A DNA stretch of 64,000 nt from JBAYJM01 sp041665065 (lineage in GTDB: Bacteria > Patescibacteriota > Patescibacteriia > 2-01-FULL-39-33): positions 1-64,000 of the forward strand of contig JBAYJM010000002.1 in NCBI GenBank assembly GCA_041665065.1, written 5' to 3'. Both the position numbers and the translations under genes were made by a program. The notes under the pieces are model-generated. The model did no database searches and was not told the DNA's origin. It saw only the letters and a list, made by a program, of their open reading frames with translations. Shown here piece after piece: positions 39,801 through 48,282 of this stretch. The first letter of the stretch is position 1; each line of letters starts with the position of its first letter.

Positions 39801-42217
39801 GCACAAATCCCGATGGAAGCGTCGATTCCAAGCTGGCCCATTTACGGGATCAACTCACGGAATGGCAAAGCCAAGGAAAACTGGCAGAGCATCTGCAGGC
39901 AGTATTTATTTTAAACGAAGCTGATAGCAAAGAAGGAGTCAATGTTTTAATCCAAGGTGCTGATGCAGATGGACATATAAATTTTGGACAGGCAATTTCT
40001 AAATTATTTACCAATCCAGAAAGCTTTAAAGACGGCCACGTTCCATTCAAACACATTGAACTCAGAATTGACGGGCACACCCTAGCAACTGTTTCTGGCA
40101 ATGAAATAACTGGTAACTTAATGGGTGAAACAGCTCCTTCATCAATTCTTGAGATTATCCCCGCCCCAGTAGAAGAAGCTGTTACCGACACAATTTACGA
40201 CATCCCTCCTGTTTTGCCATTCTATCCAAGACTAGCACTAGAATTGCCAGGTGAGGTTAAAAAACGAGAAAAGAAATTTCTAAGCAAAGAAGAAAAAGCG
40301 GAAGCTAAAAAAATTGCAGCTGCAACTGAAAACACTGAGACTAAAAAAACATCAGAAAACAACACAACAGAAAGCACAGCAACGGATGACAAAGTAGTAG
40401 AAGGTGATGTCGCTATTGCAGATAAAAATTTAGATGTTTTAATAAAAGATATTGACATGTCTGAAGGAAAACTAAGATTAGGATCTTCCGAACAGACAAA
40501 AATAAAAAGCTGGCTCCTGGAAATGACTCCCGAACAGGCAGACAGTTTTTTCCCGGAAAAACAGTATAATAAAGATGAATTCTATAGCGAAAGTCATGAT
40601 CAGCTGGTCGAACAAAAACTTTCAACCCTAAGAAAGCTAGCATTGGCAACATTGGGTACGAGTTTTGGCAATGATTGGAAGCAATTTTTTGATAAAATAG
40701 GCAAAGGAAATACGGATAGGTCAAACCATCGGGCAGCACTCCTTTTGGAAAATAATCCTGCAGTTGTAAAAATGATCAAAACCGAAGATCAGGAATTAGG
40801 TAAAACCATTGAGGAGTTGATTAGGAAAAACAAAATTAGAAAAGCCGCTGAAATAACACTAAGACGAACAGAAGAGTGGAAAGATTTAAATCCAACAGAA
40901 TTGGATGAAAAAATAGAAGAAAAAAAAGCAAAACTAACGTCCGAAAACTCAGAAGGAGATGAGGAGGACGATAACGAAGAAGAGGGTAAAGAAAGAGAGG
41001 GTGTTACTCCCGAAGAGACACAAACAATAAATGCCGAGATAAAAACACTTAAAAACGAACGAGAGGGCTTAGCAGAAAAAGCTTTTCAGGAAATGACCAG
41101 AAAAACTTGGAAAAATATAGTCGTCCACGGCATTGGAAAAAATGAATTTTCAGACTTAGATGGTGAGGCGTGCTTGGGATTATTAAAAATTGCGGGCATA
41201 GATGTGGGGGGCGTCAAATTTGTTGAAAAGGGACAATCAACTCCTGGCGCTATTAATTTTGATACTGGAAATAAAGATGGCATATCTCTTATGGGCGATA
41301 CAATCTTTTTGGACCATCATGGAGAAAATTCTCGCCAAGAAAGTTCAGCCACCAAGGTAACATTTGAAGCACTTGCAGGACTTGGGCTATTGGAATCTTC
41401 GCCGGCCATTAATAAACTAGTAGAATTTGTCACAAAATCCGATAACCTGGACTTTCCATTGGACAAATTAAGCAGAGCAGATTTTAATAATTTTCCAAAA
41501 ACTCTATGGGGATTAAAAAGCGGATTTAAAAAGCAGGCCGGCTTTCAAAGGCTATGGGATTTTATGCAAAAACATCCTGAAGTTGGTTTTTCAGAACCAT
41601 TATCGGATGGACTATTGAAGGAACTAGTTGAAGTGGATGATAAAAAAGTAAAAGATGATTTAGAAACTGAAATTGAAACCCAAAAAACCATTGTTGAAGG
41701 TACGGATGAACGCTTTGAAAAACTGAAAGAAAACGGATTTATCATTGAATCCGGAGAAGACGGCTATGGCAATATTGTCGTCAGTCTTTTAGGCAGGAGA
41801 GGCAGTGAAGAAAATGCCGTTCCTGGCAGAATTGAAGAAGTTAAGGCGCATGACTGTAATTGCTTAATTACCTATAATGAATCCGAAAATAACTTAACCG
41901 TAAACACTGATAGGGAAATAGAATTCAAACTCCCGGAAGGAATGGCAATAAGGGGTAGAATGTGGATTCTTGAGGGAGACAGACAGGCAAAAAAAGAGGC
42001 TTTTGGAAGAATAACCCTTCGCCAAGTCATTGAAGGAGTAACTGGCAAAAAAATCAAAGACTTAAAATTAGAAGGCAAACTGGCTGAATTTTTAGACAAG
42101 GAAAGACCAAGAAAATCTGAGTTAGAAAAGAAAAGAGATAGTCGCAGCCCCAGAAACAGGACGGAAAGAAGCACTGCTCGTCCTAGAACAAAGGAAAGAC
42201 GGGATAATGCGGCCTAA
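36854..42217 (+). CDS. Giant 1787-residue protein with membrane segment and DHH-like C-terminal domain
   Basis: Residues 1-290 are highly charged and helical, with two copies of a DRD(G/S)AI-type repeat near 40 and 180 (RDGAISEMNQTI and RDSAITEINLPF). Residues 300-560 are helical. A glycine/alanine-rich hydrophobic region follows at about 575-635 (ALAGGIGIATGGGALAAVGA), with a second short one near 790. The C-terminal part holds three motifs in the order of DHH phosphoesterases: SDLDGEACLGLL near 1435, INFDTG near 1468 and FLDHHG near 1487. These normally bind two metal ions to cleave phosphodiesters or pyrophosphate. The Lys/Arg-rich tail (KRDSRSPRNRTERSTARPR) could bind nucleic acid. Whether the termini are inside or outside the cell is unclear. 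Confidence 0.75.
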   Translation: MARKSESKQNKDLTMQNYEKESDKKIREKFWSSDFQKKAIEDRDGAISEMNQTINEEVTKVEMSDDLTEDMKKKLIKKLVSHKKAFLQDINEIEFSNNNEDNDFSQGTDYPQEDTTDMNQPDEDLDHLYNREKSSGYKDGKSKDKTEKQENAELNFKDFRKKIKLVAEQAESKINTKEYKTQLKNDRDSAITEINLPFNEIIDQIENSDLGEGEKEVLLETISAHKRRLLKLINNLETEAENPETISPDQNKDGHPDDQERHPTEIDQKGVDAQRIEEITKQINEETGPVSPETATQKGKETVYLIDIGKVVEAMALREAEKRLEEYKNGKKGILRKLYTRMAEKQFLSKFYHEALMAIRQNRNLMAEIETRILAKSTDTGIADKSKSWEHIDNIINQFKEDLVEENEKGTTMSDTEVNNEVSLLVRRYALGLMSRDDFDREVEKKVVKKIKDKGGHFSDDHSFEAQGESTYVSNLASMAEKYKTDNEKIIKELTEKYGEDQKENIARLLPFEMDFQIQLGTKQKDLVETKPQGVLKWYERFVDWTQNPNLGLDSNDPRYSKKRALLSTVLANPLTYALIPVGIAAGASLFSKRTAKYALAGGIGIATGGGALAAVGAAGILGGAYAAFRRSKHDQDDRGMDLRRRALGAESGGKKTDIIREFAYSLMNIEDTIEELDSLDLTSPTEVQRAKEILQNFYARKELSNDPKEDKQFKVDLFSISGEEGANRKSNIAQMTALKRKVKQIETALGVKRSDFDADIDSIKSTLRTEIQKKDKEFDSFRKKQMWKAGLMGGAMGLVFGEIGLESVNGIKHLMGTEHASTTPVEYLLGLVARHHEAPAPSLVDMSIPGGKIRVPENMPENVKSILPRLFDAEGHLTSDGEGILRGEGFDLNTVGGGPGVAHEVAPSEYFKGLDYGKHLREDWHDEAGKKFSSIFGKAIQFEGKQQMLHLGHDQAGGAFMDVAGVLKNLGKNLDGAFEKFGTNPDGSVDSKLAHLRDQLTEWQSQGKLAEHLQAVFILNEADSKEGVNVLIQGADADGHINFGQAISKLFTNPESFKDGHVPFKHIELRIDGHTLATVSGNEITGNLMGETAPSSILEIIPAPVEEAVTDTIYDIPPVLPFYPRLALELPGEVKKREKKFLSKEEKAEAKKIAAATENTETKKTSENNTTESTATDDKVVEGDVAIADKNLDVLIKDIDMSEGKLRLGSSEQTKIKSWLLEMTPEQADSFFPEKQYNKDEFYSESHDQLVEQKLSTLRKLALATLGTSFGNDWKQFFDKIGKGNTDRSNHRAALLLENNPAVVKMIKTEDQELGKTIEELIRKNKIRKAAEITLRRTEEWKDLNPTELDEKIEEKKAKLTSENSEGDEEDDNEEEGKEREGVTPEETQTINAEIKTLKNEREGLAEKAFQEMTRKTWKNIVVHGIGKNEFSDLDGEACLGLLKIAGIDVGGVKFVEKGQSTPGAINFDTGNKDGISLMGDTIFLDHHGENSRQESSATKVTFEALAGLGLLESSPAINKLVEFVTKSDNLDFPLDKLSRADFNNFPKTLWGLKSGFKKQAGFQRLWDFMQKHPEVGFSEPLSDGLLKELVEVDDKKVKDDLETEIETQKTIVEGTDERFEKLKENGFIIESGEDGYGNIVVSLLGRRGSEENAVPGRIEEVKAHDCNCLITYNESENNLTVNTDREIEFKLPEGMAIRGRMWILEGDRQAKKEAFGRITLRQVIEGVTGKKIKDLKLEGKLAEFLDKERPRKSELEKKRDSRSPRNRTERSTARPRTKERRDNAA

Positions 42218-42238
42218 TCATTAAACATTTGATGTCCT

Positions 42239-42271
42239 AAAAAAGTCCAGCCTAAAAGCTGGACTTTTTAT
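42239..42271 (+). terminator. Terminator after the giant gene
   Basis: A 12-bp stem aaaaagtccagc / gctggacttttt with a six-base loop. Confidence 0.92.
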
Positions 42272-42330
42272 CTATTGCCAAATTTTTGTGCTTCTGATAT
42301 GATGATCTGTTAAATATTAAACCGTCTATT

Positions 42331-43452
42331 ATGGATAAATATTTAAAATATCACCATCCGGAACTACAGAAACTGAAGGTAGAAAGGCTTCAAAAATTTT
42401 ATCTGGCAATAGAGGGCACATCCGACCAAATCACCATAACCGACAGAGATGGAATAATTATTTATGCCAATAAAGCCACCAAATTTTTAAGCGGCTACAG
42501 CGCCAAAGAAATAATTGGCAAAAAGCCCGATCTGTGGGCAAAGAATATTATTTTTAATTGTAAGAGCTATAACTGTTTTTATGGCGATATGTTTAAAACG
42601 GTTCGCGAAAAAAACTGCTGCTTTTTTGGAGAAGTAAAAAATCAGCACAAAACCGGAAAAATATATTTTACTAATGTCCGCATTACCTCAATTCGCGATT
42701 ATCAAAATGGAAAACAATTTTTTGTGATAACAGAAAGAGATATCACACCAATGAAACAACTTAATCAGACAAAACTGGAATTCATCTCCATGACCTCGCA
42801 TGAATTACGCACGCCACTGGCCAGTATTAGCCTAGCGTCAGAATTATTAATAAGAGGGGCCGATAAGAATGGGATTAACCAAAAATTTTTACTTGAAGAA
42901 ATATACATAAATACTCAAAAAATGGCCCATCTGATATCAACCTTGATGGATTTGGCAAGGATCGAGATGGGAACATTAACCATAAATCCGGAGGCAATTG
43001 ACATAGTCGCATCGCTAAACAAGATATTAAACGAGATGGAGGTTCAAATTAAAAACAAAAATATTTCTGTCAAAAACGTTTTTGATCAAAACGTTCCGGC
43101 CATAATGTTTGATAAAAAAATATTTTTGGTTATTTTTGATAATTTAATTTCAAATGCAATCAAATATACGCCAAACGAAGGAAATATTACATTAAAAGTT
43201 AAAAAATTTCAGGACAAGATTGAGATTCACACAATAGACACTGGCATTGGAATTGACAAGAAGGATCAAGCGCATATATTTTATAAACAATTCAGAGCGG
43301 AAAATGCCTTAAAGTCAAAAAATGAAGGCAACGGATTGGGTTTATATATTGTTAAATCCCTTATTGAAAAAACGAATGCCAAGATTAGCGTTCAATCGGA
43401 AATAAACAAAGGATCAACCTTTAAGGTTATATTTCCTACTTCTCTAAATTAA
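42331..43452 (+). CDS. PAS-domain sensor histidine kinase, cytoplasmic
   Basis: A 373-residue kinase without a membrane segment. The PAS domain spans about residues 28-135 (TITDRDGIIIYANKATKFLS) and contains several cysteines (CKSYNC, CC) that could sense redox or bind a cofactor. The HisKA H-box is SHELRTPLASIS with His near 157. The ATPase domain has the N-box DNLISNAIKYTP, DTGIGID and GNGLGLYIVK. The obvious partner is the convergent response regulator at 43544-44230. Confidence 0.93.
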   Translation: MDKYLKYHHPELQKLKVERLQKFYLAIEGTSDQITITDRDGIIIYANKATKFLSGYSAKEIIGKKPDLWAKNIIFNCKSYNCFYGDMFKTVREKNCCFFGEVKNQHKTGKIYFTNVRITSIRDYQNGKQFFVITERDITPMKQLNQTKLEFISMTSHELRTPLASISLASELLIRGADKNGINQKFLLEEIYINTQKMAHLISTLMDLARIEMGTLTINPEAIDIVASLNKILNEMEVQIKNKNISVKNVFDQNVPAIMFDKKIFLVIFDNLISNAIKYTPNEGNITLKVKKFQDKIEIHTIDTGIGIDKKDQAHIFYKQFRAENALKSKNEGNGLGLYIVKSLIEKTNAKISVQSEINKGSTFKVIFPTSLN

Positions 43453-43456
43453 AAAA

Positions 43457-43531
43457 GTCCGCCTAAGCGGACCTTAATTCCAAGATTCCAAGCAAAAAAC
43501 CAAGTTCCCTCCGGCTTGGTTTTTTGCTTGG
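43457..43531. terminator. Double hairpin between convergent kinase and regulator genes
   Basis: First a 6-bp stem gtccgc/gcggac (43457-43472), then a perfect 17-bp stem (43488-43504 with 43515-43531) with A- and T-runs inside the arms, able to stop transcription both ways. Confidence 0.85.
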
Positions 43532-43543
43532 CCACACAATCAT

Positions 43544-44230
43544 TTACTCCCCATTGATTTTGTATCCAATTCCGTATACGGTCTGCAAAATCCTTCCGTC
43601 TCTATCGCCTATTTTCTTGCGCAAATTGGTTATATGGACATCTACAATATTGCTAAATGAATCATATGCAAAATCCCAGAGATTAGATATTATCTGCTCG
43701 CGATTCATAACCTGGTTGGGGTGTCGCATCAAATATTCCAACAAGCTGAATTCCTTTAAGGTTAATCTGGCTTCCCTATCATGGACAAAAACCTTTTTAG
43801 TTAAAGGATTTAATGTAATATCTCGAGTTTTAAGTATAGCGGGCAACGCAAGTTTTGGCCTTCTCAAAAGCGCCTGAATTCTAGCCAAAAGAATGTTAAA
43901 AGAAAATGGCTTTATTAAATAATCATCTGCTCCGGCATTTAATCCGGCTACAATATCGGCCTCTCCATCTTTAGCGGTTAAAATCAGAATCGGGGTGCTG
44001 ATATTTTTTTCTCTGACATTTTTACAAATTGTAATACCATCCCTGTCTGGAAGCATCAGATCCAAAACAATCAGATCATAATCATCATGATAAAGCTCAA
44101 TCCGTGTCTGACCACCAATTCCGTCATGCACGCAATCCGCAGCAAAGCCCTCGGATTCAAGGCCGGTTTTAATTAATTTTGCCAAGTTTTCTTGGTCTTC
44201 AATGATTAAAATCCTCATATTTTTGTCCAT
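43544..44230 (-). CDS. OmpR/PhoB-family response regulator
   Basis: A 228-residue regulator. The receiver domain has the acidic pocket IEDQ near residue 10, the phosphoacceptor Asp57 in LIVLDLMLPDRDG and the lysine in DDYLIKPFSF. The C-terminal winged helix has LTLKEFSLLEYLMRHPNQV and VDVHITNLRKKIGDRDG. A second ATG four codons in (MRILIIEDQ) is an equally good start. It probably receives phosphate from the kinase encoded convergently. Confidence 0.93.
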   Translation of the reverse strand: MDKNMRILIIEDQENLAKLIKTGLESEGFAADCVHDGIGGQTRIELYHDDYDLIVLDLMLPDRDGITICKNVREKNISTPILILTAKDGEADIVAGLNAGADDYLIKPFSFNILLARIQALLRRPKLALPAILKTRDITLNPLTKKVFVHDREARLTLKEFSLLEYLMRHPNQVMNREQIISNLWDFAYDSFSNIVDVHITNLRKKIGDRDGRILQTVYGIGYKINGE

Positions 44231-44486
44231 TAATTTATTAAAGATATATAAAAATACGATAAATTGATGATTTTCCTTCCCCTCTTCTAGGGTGGGCCAT
44301 TCTTTTAAACGTACTGAAAAAATATTGGGTAACTTAATAGCCTATCAGAAAAAAAAATAATGTCAATAGCTATTTTTCAGAAAATAGGCCGCCATGACAA
44401 AAATACTCAATTTAGCCTATAAAAACTGGGCTATTCATTTAGAATTAATATCAAATAGATATGATTTATTTATTAAAAAAACAAAG

Positions 44487-45446
44487 ATGGCTATAAAAAA
44501 ACTGACAATAATTTTTATCTTTTTTACATTTCTAATGTTTAATTCAAATATTGTTTTTGCCCAAAATACAATAATATTGGAAGACGCTACTTCAACCGAT
44601 CCCTTTTTAATTCAAAATAATCAAGATGAGACTATATTGAAAACCTTTCCAAACGGAGTCCAAGTCGAATTATCAATAGCAAAAAACTCCTTTCAGGGCG
44701 ATGTAAAACTATCCATCAGCCAGCTAAAACTTACTAATTCAAATAATCCCCTGGCAAGATATGATGCCATAATCTTGGGGTCAACTGCTTTTGAAATTTC
44801 AGCAATAGACAACGCCGGGAAAGAAATTATAAAACTTAACAATAAAATAACAGCTGAAATCACCTATCCGGAAACCTATTCCATAGATTCCTCCTCAACC
44901 GGAGCCTATTACTTTGACATCGTTAGCCCTAAATGGATTTTAATCCAAGATACTATTCTAAATCCCAGTCCAAGAAATATTACTATGGAGACCGACCGGC
45001 TCTACCCAATTGGAATTTTTAACGTATCACAATTGCCGGATATTTTAAAAATAAAAGAAAATGCTAAAACCGCTCGGGCTTTATTGGATTTTGGAGACAG
45101 AAATCTACTTAGGGATGAAACTACCGGAAGAATATATATTATTACGCAAAACAAGAAAGTTTATATTTCAAATATTGAGGAATTAAAGAGATATCCTGGA
45201 GTCCCCGTTTACAATGTGACGCTAAGCCAGCTAGATTCATATCCACTTGTTGATTTGATTGCTCTAAGAGACAGGCCATATTCCGGAAATATCCTATTGC
45301 AAAATACCGATACCAATAAAATTTATTTAATTGTAAATGGGATGAAAAAATATTTGCCAAATACAGAAGAGGCGAGACGCTATCGACAATTTGAAACAAT
45401 TACCGCCAACAATGAAATAATCAGCCGGTATCCGTTATTAAAATAG
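44487..45446 (+). CDS. Secreted protein with C-terminal repeats, unknown function
   Basis: The ATG at 44487 gives 319 residues with a clear signal peptide (MAIKKLTIIFIFFTFLMFNS to NIVFAQN), while the upstream ATG at 44394 would bury it, so I choose the later start. The middle is beta-rich. The C-terminus holds two related units, LLRDETTGRIYIITQNKKVY and LLQNTDTNKIYLIVNGMKKY, each followed by a xxEExxRY helix. Such repeats occur in Patescibacteria surface proteins and may bind the cell envelope. No enzyme motif seen. Confidence 0.75.
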   Translation: MAIKKLTIIFIFFTFLMFNSNIVFAQNTIILEDATSTDPFLIQNNQDETILKTFPNGVQVELSIAKNSFQGDVKLSISQLKLTNSNNPLARYDAIILGSTAFEISAIDNAGKEIIKLNNKITAEITYPETYSIDSSSTGAYYFDIVSPKWILIQDTILNPSPRNITMETDRLYPIGIFNVSQLPDILKIKENAKTARALLDFGDRNLLRDETTGRIYIITQNKKVYISNIEELKRYPGVPVYNVTLSQLDSYPLVDLIALRDRPYSGNILLQNTDTNKIYLIVNGMKKYLPNTEEARRYRQFETITANNEIISRYPLLK

Positions 45447-45455
45447 CCGATAACC

Positions 45456-45486
45456 AAAAAACTCCGGGATCGGCCGAAGTTTTTTG
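45456..45486. terminator. Bidirectional terminator
   Basis: A 12-bp stem aaaaaactccgg / ccgaagtttttt with one mismatch, between convergent genes. Confidence 0.8.
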
Positions 45487-45494
45487 TATTATAG

Positions 45495-45692
45495 CTATTC
45501 GATTTCCTTAATGACCATTTTAATTTTATTTTCCAAATCATCACGCGTAGTTATATCAGTAGCCTCATAAATAAGGCCTTCGTGATCTTTGAGATGATGA
45601 GCCATTGCTCTCTGTACCAGGCTGTAGGTGCTCTCATCTCGGATGTTATATTCACAGTCCATTCCTAAATCCCGGCAAGAAAATGATTTCAT
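45495..45692 (-). CDS. DUF1059-family small protein
   Basis: A 65-residue protein matching the DUF1059 pattern: MKSFSCRDLGMDCEYNIRDE, then a helix with AMAHHLKDHEG. The two cysteines (FSC and DC) and paired histidines suggest a metal site. Function unknown. It is upstream of a tiny membrane peptide and a patatin gene pointing the opposite way or in tandem, with no clear functional link. Confidence 0.85.
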   Translation of the reverse strand: MKSFSCRDLGMDCEYNIRDESTYSLVQRAMAHHLKDHEGLIYEATDITTRDDLENKIKMVIKEIE

Positions 45693-45753
45693 AAGATTGT
45701 TGCTTATTAGTTAGTTGAATCTATTATTTTAAGCAACAATGATTATGATGCGA

Positions 45754-45840
45754 TTAACTAATCATGAACAAAGCAACAACAAGAGAAAGGACTAGAATGA
45801 TAATTATAACCGCTAAAAAAATCTTGATATTTTCAGACAT
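45754..45840 (-). CDS. Candidate 28-residue membrane peptide
   Basis: The frame encodes MSENIKIFLAVIIIILVLSL followed by VVALFMIS: one hydrophobic helix with almost no tails. It starts 10 nt after the patatin-like gene ends, on the same strand. Similar in shape to the 27-residue peptide at 24623-24706. No ribosome binding site. Confidence 0.45.
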   Translation of the reverse strand: MSENIKIFLAVIIIILVLSLVVALFMIS

Positions 45841-45850
45841 AATATTTTGA

Positions 45851-46687
45851 TTAATTTATTATAGCTTTGCCCGTATCTATCCCCAACAATTTTTTAATCG
45901 CCGGGATTATTTTTTCAGCCTCCTTCTGCCCGAGATTTATAAATTTCTGGTCTATTTTATCCATAAAATAGCCCTTAAAACTATAAAAACCGACTAAATC
46001 AGTTTTGGGCTCAATTATAAAATCAGAATTTTTCATGCTTGATCTGGATAAATTCCGCCAGATAATATTAAATGCCCTTGAAGCGACATTTATAATATTT
46101 AATTTTGATCCTTTGTATATTTTACTATAATTATAATTATCCAAGCAAACAGAAATCACAATATCAGCTCCCATTTTTTTGACAATATTATCTGGTACAG
46201 GATTGGAAAGCCCGCCATCAACCAAAACTTTTCTGTCTCTTTTTACCGGCTTATATAATATCGGGATTGCTGAGCTAGCCATAATGGCACTCACCAAATC
46301 TCCTTTTACAATGTCAACCTCTTCTCCAGTATTAATATCAGTGGCTATTACGGTCAGTGGTATAGCAGTATTGCTAAAATTCTTCTTGCCAATCCAATCG
46401 GTCAATAATTTTTCTAATCTCTTGCCCTTTATAATCCCCCCATTAAAGGACGGATCAAGAAATGAATAGAAGGCGTGCGATTTGGATTTTATCGCTTTTT
46501 CTTCGAGCTCTTCAATATTTTCATACACCGAGTAATGCGCGCCGACAAGAGCACCGACGCTTGTTCCGGCCATAAAATCAATAGGAATATTATTCTTGAC
46601 CAAAGCCTTTATGACTCCGACATGAATAAGTCCGCGGGTAAATCCCCCGCCTAAGGCCAAGCCGATTGTTTTTCTTTTTTGAGGCAT
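45851..46687 (-). CDS. Patatin-like phospholipase (RssA/NTE type)
   Basis: A 278-residue serine lipid acyl hydrolase. The oxyanion-hole glycines are in LALGGGFTRG, the nucleophile Ser43 in GTSVG (GXSXG), and the catalytic Asp in LVDGGLSNPVP near residue 173, so the Ser-Asp dyad is complete. No signal peptide is present, so it acts in the cytoplasm or on the inner membrane face. The substrate is not known. Confidence 0.93.
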   Translation of the reverse strand: MPQKRKTIGLALGGGFTRGLIHVGVIKALVKNNIPIDFMAGTSVGALVGAHYSVYENIEELEEKAIKSKSHAFYSFLDPSFNGGIIKGKRLEKLLTDWIGKKNFSNTAIPLTVIATDINTGEEVDIVKGDLVSAIMASSAIPILYKPVKRDRKVLVDGGLSNPVPDNIVKKMGADIVISVCLDNYNYSKIYKGSKLNIINVASRAFNIIWRNLSRSSMKNSDFIIEPKTDLVGFYSFKGYFMDKIDQKFINLGQKEAEKIIPAIKKLLGIDTGKAIIN

Positions 46688-46735
46688 ATAAATTATATAT
46701 TAATTATACACCTCATTCATTAAGAAATCCTAAAT

Positions 46736-47230
46736 TTAAAATTTATTCTTAGGATAAATTGCTATTATCCTCCTGACAATCAACTTGGGTTTTTGCCGGC
46801 AAAAACCGCCCTCAAAGCCAAACCATACCTTTTCGAGGCGATCATTTTTCATCTTTCGCAAGATATTATATTCCGGATCAAAATAATAAACATTTTCATT
46901 ATCAACTTTTACTACAACAGAATAATGGCTCTCATAACCGGAAAACCAATTTATAATAACCGGCATTCCCTTGCCTTTTACGCAATCACAAATGTCGCTT
47001 ATCTGCGACCAATCTTTGACAAAACCATCAAAACCCAGCTTCTTGGCAGCTAAAAGGATATTTTCCCCCATAGAGCCGGCTGGATGAGAAACTTCTTTAG
47101 TTTTTATCATTTTTGCCAATTCTTCCAAACTTTTATGCGTGCCATAAAAATCCAAAATCATTTTAAGACTCGCCGGACCGCAATAGCCGGGAAGTTGTTT
47201 TACTAATTTTACTTTCAATCTTTTTGTCAT
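46736..47230 (-). CDS. C39-like cysteine peptidase family protein
   Basis: 164 residues from the ATG at 47230 (the frame extends to a TTG at 47254). The papain-like triad of the C39 family is visible: Cys17 in GYCGPASL, His in ESHYSVVVK and Asp in YYFDPEYN. C39 enzymes cleave double-glycine leader peptides when fused to ABC transporters, but this is a free-standing cytoplasmic version with no transporter nearby. It follows the queuosine-salvage gene by 14 nt, so the two are probably co-transcribed. Confidence 0.82.
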   Translation of the reverse strand: MTKRLKVKLVKQLPGYCGPASLKMILDFYGTHKSLEELAKMIKTKEVSHPAGSMGENILLAAKKLGFDGFVKDWSQISDICDCVKGKGMPVIINWFSGYESHYSVVVKVDNENVYYFDPEYNILRKMKNDRLEKVWFGFEGGFCRQKPKLIVRRIIAIYPKNKF

Positions 47231-47244
47231 GGCTTTTACTTTTA

Positions 47245-48210
47245 TTAATACCAAATTGTTTTTGTCCGATGATACGGCTTGTCATCCGGTGATTTTTTCT
47301 GCCCCTTAAACCAAAAAATGTGATCTACCATAGTTGCATTAATTTCTGGAAATTTTTCTTTTAAAATCCTTGTTGCCAATTCAACTGCCCAAATTGTATT
47401 TGCCCTTATTTCAATTTCCTCATCGCTTCCTTGGATAATTTCGATTTTATTATCAATCTTATCCGCCAACTCATTTGAATACTCTAATATTTTAAATTTT
47501 CTAAGCGATTGCGGAACTTTATATTCAGCACAAGCGGTTAAATCATCATACCCAGTCAAATCAATATCAATAATCTTATTTTCCTTCAAATCAAATAAAT
47601 GAGCAATAAGTATCTGTGCTCTTTTAAATAATTTTACTTCCTGTCCGTGATAATTTGCAACATCATTAAAAATTTCAGGAAAATCACTTGCTAATATCTC
47701 CAATAATTTTAAAGCATCGCCATCAGATTTTATTATCACCTCAGAAAATGAACCGTTATATTTTTCAATGATAATTTCTCCTAATTTTTTTAAAATTTCC
47801 AGGCGCTCATCAAAAAGTGGAATTTCAACATTACCCTTTAAAATTTCAGCCAAATCCTCTTTTGTTAAATTTTTTAAATAATTTGCGTCCAATAAATTAA
47901 AGCCGTCTTTAATCGCTCTCTTGGTTGCTTTAAGCAGGCCAAAAAAACCGTCATAAAATTTTCCTTGGTCTTCAATTGTCCATTTTGGCTCGGACCAATA
48001 GCAAAAATTAATTGCGCTTATTACAAAAATATAGGCGATTTGCTGTCCCTGCGATAGACCTTCGCCCGGTTGCAGTTCTAAGGCAAAACCAAGATTTGCA
48101 AAATCGGCTTCTGTCACTTGATTGCAAAAATCCCTCATCGCCAGCTCATTTATGCTGACAAATTTTGAATTTTTTATAACTGGCTGAATTGATTCTAAAA
48201 CTGAAAGCAT
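47245..48210 (-). CDS. Queuosine salvage protein (Qng1 / DUF2419)
   Basis: A 321-residue protein matching the Qng1 (DUF2419, C9orf64) family, which releases queuine base from queuosine nucleosides or nucleotides for tRNA modification. The signatures are NFCYWSEPKWTIED, the ending HRTKTIWY, TACAEYKVPQSLRKF and VDHIFWFKGQ, and LFKRAQILIAHLFD. Family knowledge suggests the organism cannot make queuine and scavenges it. No tgt gene is in this window. Confidence 0.9.
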   Translation of the reverse strand: MLSVLESIQPVIKNSKFVSINELAMRDFCNQVTEADFANLGFALELQPGEGLSQGQQIAYIFVISAINFCYWSEPKWTIEDQGKFYDGFFGLLKATKRAIKDGFNLLDANYLKNLTKEDLAEILKGNVEIPLFDERLEILKKLGEIIIEKYNGSFSEVIIKSDGDALKLLEILASDFPEIFNDVANYHGQEVKLFKRAQILIAHLFDLKENKIIDIDLTGYDDLTACAEYKVPQSLRKFKILEYSNELADKIDNKIEIIQGSDEEIEIRANTIWAVELATRILKEKFPEINATMVDHIFWFKGQKKSPDDKPYHRTKTIWY

Positions 48211-48282
48211 AGTTTTAAATTATTTTTCCAAACTAGCATGCCGACTGATTTGTGATCGCAGATTTTTGCCATATTTTTATTT

